Below, piece by piece: positions 6,856 through 15,176 of a DNA stretch of 41,171 nt. The notes under the pieces were generated by a model. It did not search any database and had not been told where the DNA came from. It worked only from the letters and a program-made list of their open reading frames with translations. The first letter of the stretch is position 1, and each line of letters begins with the position of its first letter. The stretch spans positions 1-41,171 of the forward strand of contig JACPQY010000073.1 of the NCBI GenBank assembly GCA_016190245.1, in the 5' to 3' direction. Source of the DNA: Nitrospirota bacterium. GTDB taxonomy: Bacteria; JACPQY01. Position numbers and translations under genes: made by a program.

Positions 6856-9800
6856 GCCCGTTTCCTGTTGGCCGTTTGATCCGGTCTCTCTCTCACCGAC
6901 CTATTCGCATCCACCGTGCCTCGGTTCGCTTCTGGCACGTCCGTGCCTTGTCGGCTGCGTTCAGCATCCTCGTTTCCTGCGAGCTTCGAGGGTGCGGGGA
7001 TTCGTCGGTCCAACGGGGTCCCTCCCTTTTCCCGTCTCGGGTTGCCCGGCCCGCCCGCGTCGCCGCGGATCCCGTCCGGATCACCCCGGTTGGCGAACAA
7101 GCCAACCTCCCCTTCGACGTCCGCGTTGAGCCTTCGGTCCCTCAGGGCCACCCCACGCGGCAAGGTCTCCTCCTCGCCCGCTCCTTCACCCTGACCGCGC
7201 AGCGCGATGGCGTGCAGCTCGACCGCCTCCCTGAACCCGTCACCCTCTCCGTGGACATGACCGGCCTGGTCACGTACCCGGCCCCCAAAGGCCAATCCCA
7301 TTTCCTGGGCTACTATGACGAGACGCGCGACCTCTGGCAGGGCGTGCCCTTCAGGATCGAAGCCGATCCCACCACCCGCCGCGTCACCTTCGTCACCCAG
7401 ACCGACCACTTCTCCGCCTGGGGCTCCGGGACCGGTCTCACCCCGGGATGGGTGCCCCTCTTTGTTGAACCCCAAACGTCCACTTTCTCGGGCGCAGCCA
7501 TCTACTCGCATTCCCTCGATGTCCCCCCCGGCCGCGGCGGCATCCAACCCTCCCTGACCCTCGCCTACAACAGCCGCCAAGTGGACGGCCTCCTCGCCTG
7601 GTCCCAATCCGGCTGGGTGGGCCACGGATGGAGTCTGGACCTGCCCATGATCACACGGGACTTCTCGATGAGCGGCGAATCAGTCCGGTGCGAGTCGAGC
7701 CGGATGCGCCTGTTGCTCAACGGGACGTCCTATCTCCTGGTCAAAGGCGAGCGGGTGAACACGATCGGTTCGTCCTCGGGAGACGCCATGCGCTACTACA
7801 CGCAAGAATACTCCAACCTCTATATCGAGCGGCGCAATCTCGATCTGGGCAGCGGGAGCCCCGAGAACAATCGGGGTGAGTACTGGATCGTGCGGGATCC
7901 GGGCGGGGTGGAGTTTCGCTTCGGGTACACCGCCAATGCCGAGACGTGGATCCAACCCGCCTTCGACTGCCTCTGGGGCGCGACGTATGCCGAGCACGAG
8001 TCCTATGCCGGCCCCGACACGGGGAACAAGCCCGTGGCGGTTTCCTGGGCACTGGATCTGGTGACGGATCCCAACCCCTCACCCAACCGCATGGTCATCA
8101 CGTATGAGAAGGAGCCCCACTGTCACGTGGAGTGGGGAAACAAGGTCATTGACCCCTACAGCCGTTCCAACTACCCCTCCTCGATCCGCTACAACGAGCG
8201 GACCGACGCCCCGGGTCAGTTTGCCAGCGAGGTCAAGTTCCGCCGCGCCACCCGGACCGGGATCGGCACCGTTCGCACGGACGGGGATGACCAGGATCCG
8301 AAGCGCGGGTGCGGTAAGATCCTCTTCCAGAGCGACTCCCTCCAGAGGATCGAGGTCTACCAGAACAGCGCCCTCATGTGGGCGTATGCGTTGGACTACC
8401 TCCTCTACGACGACAGCGCGACAGCCCTGGGGGACGTCCAGATGTCCAGCCGGCTGCTCAAGACGATCACCCAACTCGGGACCGACAACCAGACGCGCAT
8501 GCCCGTCACCGAGTTCGACTACGAGCTCAAGCCCAACAAGGGCGCCGAGTGTGTGGTCGGTGTCAACTGCGACTGCTCCGCCCAGGCCGAGCAGCGCCAG
8601 GAGTGCTCGGTCAACCAGAACCCCGACGGCCAGTGCAAGTACTACAATCCCGGCCCCTACTACGAAAAGACCGGCATGTGGAACACCGACTGCCTCGTCT
8701 TCAACTACGGCCGCCTCAAGACCGTTCGCAACGGTTTCGGGGGCAAGACGGTGTTCACCTACACCCTCCCGGACCGCCCCGAGTGGTGGCGCTGGATCTC
8801 TTACGCCGTCCAAAAGCGGGAGCTTTACGACGGCCATTACCCCATGGCCGTCCGCACGGACGTCTACGCCTACACCTCGCCCTGCTACAGTTGGTTCGAG
8901 TGGGACCGCCCGGAGTTTGGGAGCGACGACCTGTATTACCCCAACGAGACCATCTGCCGGCCGCTGGACCCCTCCAAACCGGGCGGCGGGATCACCGGCT
9001 ACGCCCAAGTCACCGTGACCAGCTACGACCGCTACAAAGACTGCGGCGGTCAGCCCTACCGGCAGATCGAGCACAACTACTTTGCCAAAGGGGCCGATCC
9101 CACGTTCGAGGAGAAGAAGCGCCTCGGGCGCGAGACGTTCACGAGGGGCCTCTCGGGCGATGGGCAGACCGCCTATCAAACCACCGACTCCCGCTACGAT
9201 GTGCCGGACATCCTTGGTTATCCCCTCCCCCGCTGGAGGGTCCGCCCCTCGATCCGGATCGACACCGCCGTGGAAGGCAGCGGCTCTCCCCGATCCAAGC
9301 ACACCGCCTGGGGGTACGACGACTACGACAACGTGATCTGGATGCAGTCGGGGGACTATACCAACGCCTTCGTGATGTCTCGCTGGGAGAACATGCACTA
9401 CATCAACGACACCACCAACTGGCGCATCGGGATGCTGGATTGGAAGACGGTCAACGCCGTGAGCGGCGCCATCCTGACCAACATCGAGAACGACTACGAC
9501 GCCTACGGCCGCCTCTCGAAGGCCAAGGTGAATCTGGGCTCCACGTGGGCCGTCACCGAATTCACCTACGACAACTGGGGGAACGTGATCCAGGTCGTCG
9601 ATCCGAGGGGGAACTCGACGTCCACCGAGTATAACGGCGTCCCCGGCCTCAACCTCCTCCCCTCCAAGGTGACCAACGCCCTCGGGCACTTCTCCACCAC
9701 CACCTACGACCCCGTCCTCCTCCTCCCGCGCACCATCACGAGCCCCAACAACGCCGTGACGGACACCCAGTACGATGTCCTGGGGCGCGTGCTGCGCAAC

Positions 9801-12800
9801 CAACAATACCCCTCGGGCAACCCCGCCGCCCTCGAGAGCGACATCACCTACGCCTACCGGGATGCCGTCCTGAACGGCGATGTCCTCACGCGCGCCTTCC
9901 GCACCCAGGCAACGGCCCGGACCGACAAGCTCGACGCCTCCAAGACCGTCACGGGCTACTTCCACTACAACGGGATGGGCCGGCTCATCCAAGAGGAGAT
10001 GCCGGCCTCCGTCTCGGGCAAGGGGATCGTCAAGAACTACCGCTACCACCCGAGCGGGCAGGTCTGGTGGGACTACAACCCCGCCCTCTTCCCCGACGAC
10101 GACGGCGGCTCGGTCTACGATGGCGGCTCCTTCATCCCCGGGGCCTACATCCAGGCCCTGGATGACACCTTCCTGGTGGGCGCCTTCCGCTCGTTCGACG
10201 CCCTGGGGCGGCTCACCAAGGTGGTGCGCAAGGAATACAACAGCGCGGCCAGGCCCGTACTCTCCGAACACGCCTACCTGCCGTGGAAGACGCTCACGCG
10301 GGATGCCAACGGCAGCCAGATCATCCACGAGAAGGACGAAAACGGCCTCCTCGTGCGCGCCTACCAGAGCCTCGCCTTCTCCTCGATCCTCTCCTGGTTC
10401 CCGCACGGTTGCACGGGCAGTCTCAAGTGCACCCAGTACGGCTACGACGGCCGGGGCCTGCTCACCTCGATCCGGGACGAGGAGGGGAACGTGGGAACCC
10501 GCACCTACGACTTGGGGAGTCGGATGACCTCGATGACCGATCCCGACCTGGGGACGTGGAACTACACCTACGACGCCAACGGCAACCTGATCACCTCCAC
10601 CGATGCGAGGCGCCAGCGGGTCGAGCTCCAGTACGACCGGATCGACCGGCTGACCACCAAGCAATGGCAGGAGGCCGGCAGTCAGACTTGGAGATCGGTC
10701 AAGCACACCTACGACACGGGCACGAACCAAAGGGGGCTCCGAACCGCCCTGTACGATAACACCTGTGACGCCCAGGTCCGCTCCGGCACAGCCTGCACGA
10801 CGTGGGCCTACGACATCTACGGGAAGCTCCTCGGAGAAACGAAGAAGACGTTCAACCCTTCGGGGAGCGCCGATGAGACCTTCTACACCAACTTCGTCTA
10901 CGACATGCTCGGTCGGCCCACCACCGTCCGGTACCCGTACCGCACCGGCGAATCCCGCGAGAGCGTCACCACCACCTACAATGGTCAGGGCCTGGTCTCC
11001 TCCCTCAAGGGCAGCACGAACACCTATCTGTCGAGTTCCCTCTTCAACGCCTCCGGCCAGCCCACCAGCCTGACCTTGGGCAACGGCCTCACACGCTCCT
11101 CCACCTACAACCTCAACACCGGGCGGCCCGAACGGCTCCAGGCGGGTATCCTCCAGGACTCGGCCTACACCTACGATCCGGCCGGCAACATCCTGTCCGT
11201 CCGCGACGCCACCAACGGCGGCCAGACCGAATCCTTCGGCTACGACGCCCTCGGGCGCCTCGATTGGGCCCAGACGAGCGGGGGGGGCTACTCCCCCTAC
11301 TCCATTGACTACGCCTACAACAACTTGGGGAACCTGACGAACGTCGCCTGGAAGATCCCCTCCACCCCCCCGGCCGCCCACGCCTCCGGTTGGCTGGCCT
11401 ACCCGGCCGCCGGTCAAGCCCGACCCCATGCCGTCACCTCCACCCAGAACGGCTTCGGCTACCTCTACGATGCCAACGGCAACATGATCGCCCGCTCCGA
11501 GGGCTCGACCGACTCGATCCACACCTTCAACGAGCTCAACCTCCTCACCCAGGTCGAGCAGTCCCAGAACCCCACGTTCATCGACAATTTCAACGTGCTC
11601 GACGTGAGCCAGTGGGCCTCCGTGGTCGGCTGCGACTCGATCGAGAACGGGATGCTGGTTCACTCCGGAGGGTGCCCCCCCCTCAACCGAACCGCCTACA
11701 CGATCGAGGGAGCGGCCGTCGGGGAGGGAATCAAACTGGAGTTCTCCGCCGCCCACACCGAGACGGACGAGGAGGAGTGTTTTTGCAAGGACAAGTACTG
11801 CTACGACCAGTGCTTCACCAGAGGGGTTAACACGCTGCCCGCCCACACCCTCGAGCTCAAGGCCTCCACGGCGCCCTATCGCTTCGGCCTCCAGGCCGGA
11901 CCCGACGCCTTGTGGATCGCGTACGATACGGGGGGAGGTCTCGCCTACCTCTCTCTCTCGGAGGTCCCGTACCAAGTGGGTGCAACGTACGTCCTCTCCC
12001 TCTCCATCCAACCCTCCGGGGCCGCCACCGCCCAGGTCTGGCGCAAAGACTCCCCCCAAACCCGGGCTCTACGCAAACTCTCCCTGCCCGCCGGCCTCGC
12101 CTACCGCTTCACCCTCACTTCGGGAGGCACCCAACTCACTGACAAGGTCTACCTCGACAACTACCTGGAACAACCCTACTCCAAAAACGAGTTCACCTAC
12201 GATGGCGATGCCAAGCGCATCAAGATGGTCACCACCGATGCCGCAGGAGCGGTCACCACCACCTACTACCCCACCCGCTTCTACGAACAGACGCTCACCT
12301 CCAAGATGACCACCCAGCGCTTCTACTACTTCGCCTCCGAGGCGCCACTCGCCGTAAGGGTCAAGGACCTGACGGGCCAAAACAACCTCTACTACTACCT
12401 GCCCGATCACCTGGGCTCCCGGCGCGTCCTGGCCGTCCAACAAAACGTGGCCGCCGAGGTCACCCGCTACTACCCCTTCGGGGGAGACCGCACCCCGCCG
12501 GGCACCACCTCCCTCACCTCCATGCACTTCACCGGCCAACGCCTCGACCCCACTGGCCTCCACTACTACAACGCCCGCTACTACGCCGCAGGAATCGGCC
12601 GATTCATCAGCCCGGATCCCCTCCTCCACAGTCCGGCCTTCCCGCAGAACCTAAACCTGTACACGTACACCCGAAACAACCCTCTGAACTATTTCGATCC
12701 CACCGGTCAGGACGGGGTGAGTGCACTCGCGTTCATCACCGGGGTCGTGTGGGGATGGACCCGGAGCAACCTGTGGCTGTTCCCGGGCTATCAGGCATGG

Positions 12801-13448
12801 GTCGATTCAAAGGCCCCCACAAACTCCACGGAATACGTGGCTGGGCGGTTGGTTGGCGACCTCCTGGCTATGGGAACATCCGGTGCTCTGTTTGGCGGCG
12901 GGACCGGTATGGGGGGCGCGGGCGCCTTCGCTTGCGCAGGTACGGGTGGTGTCTTCGTTCCGGGATGCGTGGCAACGGTCGGGGGTGCGATCCTCGTGGC
13001 TCAGGCGACCGGCGCCGGACTGACTGCGGCTGTGGACGCCGGCATTCAAGGCGCCAAACTGCTGGCTGCCGAGACGGGCGATGGAAATGGTGGAAACGGG
13101 CAGGGCCCTGATGTCGACCACCTGAGGTTGCCCAAGAAACGACACGTAGCACCGCAGGGCCGGGATGGCTCAGTGGACATGTGGACGGACGCTGAGTATC
13201 GGTGGGCATTCGACAACTATTTCAAACTGTCGCACGGCGATCTCAAGCACCGAATGGATCTCCTCAAGGTCATTCTACCGCGGGATCGAGTCAAAATCGT
13301 CTACATCATCCGGACAGCCTACCGGGATGTGGACGACATCACCCAGGAGGAATGGGTCGAGCTGCGGATGGTCGAAGCGATCATCAACGCCATGAATGCG
13401 GCGGATGGGTACCCGGGTGTTGGGCCCTTTCCCCTCCCCCCGAGGTGA
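6852..13448 (+). CDS. Giant RHS/YD-repeat lipoprotein with SpvB-like N-terminus and variable C-terminal domain
   Basis: This encodes 2198 aa. A lipobox-like SILVSC places the lipid-bearing Cys at about residue 43. Residues about 210-270 match the SpvB/TcaC N-terminal signature (YSHSLDVPPGRGGIQPSL, then GHGWSLDLP). YD repeats fill about 850-1560, for example WNYTYDANGNLITSTDA. Residues about 1575-1775 are a non-YD, lectin-like insertion with a Cys cluster. The RHS core lies at about 1848-1949 (PDHLGSRR, then YNARYYAAGIGRFISPDPL, ending NPLNYFDPTGQ). After it come a Gly/Ala-rich hydrophobic stretch and a charged final domain of about 90 residues that I do not recognise. RHS proteins form hollow shells that encapsulate a cleaved C-terminal toxin. 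The Asp in ISPDPL is consistent with the self-cleavage region. No immunity gene follows; the next gene encodes an SBBP propeller. Confidence 0.88.
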   Translation: MSPFPVGRLIRSLSHRPIRIHRASVRFWHVRALSAAFSILVSCELRGCGDSSVQRGPSLFPSRVARPARVAADPVRITPVGEQANLPFDVRVEPSVPQGHPTRQGLLLARSFTLTAQRDGVQLDRLPEPVTLSVDMTGLVTYPAPKGQSHFLGYYDETRDLWQGVPFRIEADPTTRRVTFVTQTDHFSAWGSGTGLTPGWVPLFVEPQTSTFSGAAIYSHSLDVPPGRGGIQPSLTLAYNSRQVDGLLAWSQSGWVGHGWSLDLPMITRDFSMSGESVRCESSRMRLLLNGTSYLLVKGERVNTIGSSSGDAMRYYTQEYSNLYIERRNLDLGSGSPENNRGEYWIVRDPGGVEFRFGYTANAETWIQPAFDCLWGATYAEHESYAGPDTGNKPVAVSWALDLVTDPNPSPNRMVITYEKEPHCHVEWGNKVIDPYSRSNYPSSIRYNERTDAPGQFASEVKFRRATRTGIGTVRTDGDDQDPKRGCGKILFQSDSLQRIEVYQNSALMWAYALDYLLYDDSATALGDVQMSSRLLKTITQLGTDNQTRMPVTEFDYELKPNKGAECVVGVNCDCSAQAEQRQECSVNQNPDGQCKYYNPGPYYEKTGMWNTDCLVFNYGRLKTVRNGFGGKTVFTYTLPDRPEWWRWISYAVQKRELYDGHYPMAVRTDVYAYTSPCYSWFEWDRPEFGSDDLYYPNETICRPLDPSKPGGGITGYAQVTVTSYDRYKDCGGQPYRQIEHNYFAKGADPTFEEKKRLGRETFTRGLSGDGQTAYQTTDSRYDVPDILGYPLPRWRVRPSIRIDTAVEGSGSPRSKHTAWGYDDYDNVIWMQSGDYTNAFVMSRWENMHYINDTTNWRIGMLDWKTVNAVSGAILTNIENDYDAYGRLSKAKVNLGSTWAVTEFTYDNWGNVIQVVDPRGNSTSTEYNGVPGLNLLPSKVTNALGHFSTTTYDPVLLLPRTITSPNNAVTDTQYDVLGRVLRNQQYPSGNPAALESDITYAYRDAVLNGDVLTRAFRTQATARTDKLDASKTVTGYFHYNGMGRLIQEEMPASVSGKGIVKNYRYHPSGQVWWDYNPALFPDDDGGSVYDGGSFIPGAYIQALDDTFLVGAFRSFDALGRLTKVVRKEYNSAARPVLSEHAYLPWKTLTRDANGSQIIHEKDENGLLVRAYQSLAFSSILSWFPHGCTGSLKCTQYGYDGRGLLTSIRDEEGNVGTRTYDLGSRMTSMTDPDLGTWNYTYDANGNLITSTDARRQRVELQYDRIDRLTTKQWQEAGSQTWRSVKHTYDTGTNQRGLRTALYDNTCDAQVRSGTACTTWAYDIYGKLLGETKKTFNPSGSADETFYTNFVYDMLGRPTTVRYPYRTGESRESVTTTYNGQGLVSSLKGSTNTYLSSSLFNASGQPTSLTLGNGLTRSSTYNLNTGRPERLQAGILQDSAYTYDPAGNILSVRDATNGGQTESFGYDALGRLDWAQTSGGGYSPYSIDYAYNNLGNLTNVAWKIPSTPPAAHASGWLAYPAAGQARPHAVTSTQNGFGYLYDANGNMIARSEGSTDSIHTFNELNLLTQVEQSQNPTFIDNFNVLDVSQWASVVGCDSIENGMLVHSGGCPPLNRTAYTIEGAAVGEGIKLEFSAAHTETDEEECFCKDKYCYDQCFTRGVNTLPAHTLELKASTAPYRFGLQAGPDALWIAYDTGGGLAYLSLSEVPYQVGATYVLSLSIQPSGAATAQVWRKDSPQTRALRKLSLPAGLAYRFTLTSGGTQLTDKVYLDNYLEQPYSKNEFTYDGDAKRIKMVTTDAAGAVTTTYYPTRFYEQTLTSKMTTQRFYYFASEAPLAVRVKDLTGQNNLYYYLPDHLGSRRVLAVQQNVAAEVTRYYPFGGDRTPPGTTSLTSMHFTGQRLDPTGLHYYNARYYAAGIGRFISPDPLLHSPAFPQNLNLYTYTRNNPLNYFDPTGQDGVSALAFITGVVWGWTRSNLWLFPGYQAWVDSKAPTNSTEYVAGRLVGDLLAMGTSGALFGGGTGMGGAGAFACAGTGGVFVPGCVATVGGAILVAQATGAGLTAAVDAGIQGAKLLAAETGDGNGGNGQGPDVDHLRLPKKRHVAPQGRDGSVDMWTDAEYRWAFDNYFKLSHGDLKHRMDLLKVILPRDRVKIVYIIRTAYRDVDDITQEEWVELRMVEAIINAMNAADGYPGVGPFPLPPR

Positions 13449-13449
13449 C

Positions 13450-13520
13450 GGGCAACGGCCAGGAACGTTGCTGCCCATGATCGGGTCGGCAAATCCGCCG
13501 TCACGGACAATCCGACCCGT
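13450..13520 (+). other. Two hairpins between the RHS and SBBP genes
   Basis: A bulged hairpin GGGCAACG...CGTTGCTGCCC follows the RHS stop. A second pairs CGGGTCGG (13482-13489) perfectly with CCGACCCG (13512-13519) and has an inner TCCG/CGGA stem. Neither is followed by a U-tract, so they are more likely processing or stability elements inside a polycistronic mRNA than terminators. Confidence 0.45.
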
Positions 13521-13571
13521 TCGCGCAGTGCCCGCCCTCCGGCAGAAGGCGGATCCGACCGCCGGTGCAAC

Positions 13572-15176
13572 TTGAGCCTTCGCGACTCACGCTTTCGACA
13601 CGGCGTTCTCAAACTGATCGCTGCCTTTTCCGCCACCGCCTCTTGCGATATGGGCAGCGGTGGCAACTTGCCGCCGGACATCTCCCCTGCCCAGGCAGCC
13701 ACGTCCGACGAGGAGTGGAGCACCACCACCGATCAGAGCGGCGATCAGACGCCACCCGATCTCGGCGGCGCACGGGCGGGCGTCCCCGGCACCCCCGTCG
13801 TCATCAATGCCACGCTCGATTTCTCCACCTTCCTCGGCGGGTCCGACGTAGACAGCGCCGAGGCTGTTGCAGTGGACACCGCAGGGAATGTCTACATCAC
13901 AGGGCTGACCGACTCCGTAGACTTTCCTCTACATAACCCCTGGCAAGGTGGGCTTCGAGGTCCGGACGATGCCTTCATCACCAAGTTCGACCCGACGGGA
14001 GCCACGCTCCTGTACTCGACCTATCTGGGCGGGACCGGCTCGGACGTGGCGTGGGCCATCGACGTGGACGAGGAAGGAAACACCTACATTGCAGGGCACA
14101 CCTACTCCGACGATTTCCCCGTCGTCAACGCCTTTCAGGGCCAGCAGCCAGGCTACGGAGACGGCTTCGTCACGAAGCTCGATGCCTCCGGAACATCACT
14201 CGCGTACTCGACCTACCTCGGAGGCTCCAACCTCGAGCTGGCACTCGGCATCGCCGTTGACAGCACGGGCCACGCCGTCGTCACAGGCCACACGGACTCC
14301 CCCGACTTTCCCGTCGCAAACCCCTTCCAGTTCGCCCTCGCCGGAGGATTCGATGCCTTCGTGACGAAATTCGATCCGGCCGGTTCCACCGTGGCCTATT
14401 CCTCCTTCGCGGGTGGGTCGGCTGAGGACCACGCCAATGCGGCGGCTGTGGACGACCAGGGGAATGCCTATCTCTGTGGAGACACCAACTCGACGGATTT
14501 CCCCGTCTTCAATGCGTTCCAAGTTGGAAAGGCGGGGACCTACGACGCGTTTGTCATGAAGGTGCCCCCGGAGGGAGGGTCGCTCGTCTATTCCACCTAC
14601 CTCGGTGGCCTTCGCCGCGACAACGGATACGGAATCTCCGTGGACCCCTCGGGCCGGGCCTATGTCACGGGCGACACCCTCTCCGACGACTTCCCCATCC
14701 AAGACGCCTTCCAAGGCAATCGAGCCGGTGGGCCTGACGTCTTTGTCACCGTGTTCGAGCCCTCTGGAACGACTCTCAAGTACTCCACCTATCTGGGGGG
14801 CAGCAACAACGATTACCCGGCATCCGCTCGCGTGACCCCCCTCGGACAGGCGTTCGTGAGCGGGTCCACCGTTTCGCTCAACTTCCCCACCAAGTACCCG
14901 ATCCAGGCCCGGAACGCCGGGCTGACCGATGCTTTCATCTCCGCATTCCCACCCTCCGGCTCGGCGTTGATCTTCTCCACCTATCTCGGCGGCAGCACGG
15001 ACGACTACGGACGAGGACTCGCGGTCTCCGCCTCCGGAGAGGCGATCGTGGTGGGATCGACGACGTCGCCCGACTTTCCCGTCTTCAACGCGTTCCAGGA
15101 CACCTACGCCGGGGGCTACTCCGACGCCTTCGTCACCAAGATCCTCCTCCAGACATGCCCGCACGGTCCCTGCTGA
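13572..15176 (+). CDS. SBBP-repeat seven-bladed propeller lipoprotein (1)
   Basis: This encodes 534 aa from a TTG at 13572, chosen because it is the only start that keeps the signal segment (VLKLIAAFSATASC, probable lipobox Cys at residue 25). Seven SBBP repeats of about 60-65 residues follow. Each runs Y/F-S-T-Y-L-G-G, then A-V-D-x-x-G-x-x-Y-V-T-G-x-T-x-S-x-D-F-P, then FQxxxxGxxDAFVTKF (for example LLYSTYLGGTGSDVAWAID). SBBP is a known beta-propeller repeat, and seven copies fit one closed propeller. The chain ends right after the last blade with two Cys (QTCPHGPC) and lacks the helical tail present in the next two paralogues. The following gene starts 22 nt before this one ends. Confidence 0.85.
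   Translation: MSLRDSRFRHGVLKLIAAFSATASCDMGSGGNLPPDISPAQAATSDEEWSTTTDQSGDQTPPDLGGARAGVPGTPVVINATLDFSTFLGGSDVDSAEAVAVDTAGNVYITGLTDSVDFPLHNPWQGGLRGPDDAFITKFDPTGATLLYSTYLGGTGSDVAWAIDVDEEGNTYIAGHTYSDDFPVVNAFQGQQPGYGDGFVTKLDASGTSLAYSTYLGGSNLELALGIAVDSTGHAVVTGHTDSPDFPVANPFQFALAGGFDAFVTKFDPAGSTVAYSSFAGGSAEDHANAAAVDDQGNAYLCGDTNSTDFPVFNAFQVGKAGTYDAFVMKVPPEGGSLVYSTYLGGLRRDNGYGISVDPSGRAYVTGDTLSDDFPIQDAFQGNRAGGPDVFVTVFEPSGTTLKYSTYLGGSNNDYPASARVTPLGQAFVSGSTVSLNFPTKYPIQARNAGLTDAFISAFPPSGSALIFSTYLGGSTDDYGRGLAVSASGEAIVVGSTTSPDFPVFNAFQDTYAGGYSDAFVTKILLQTCPHGPC

Noticed and set aside
8079-12059. Very long minus-strand open frame (1326 codons) opposite the RHS gene
   Set aside because: The product is a low-complexity Gly/Val/Asp string, and the plus strand encodes an unmistakable RHS protein. 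High GC with C-rich third positions removes stops on the other strand.
13449-13571. Possible immunity gene after the RHS toxin
   Set aside because: Only 123 bp, hairpin-rich, with no open frame of useful length.
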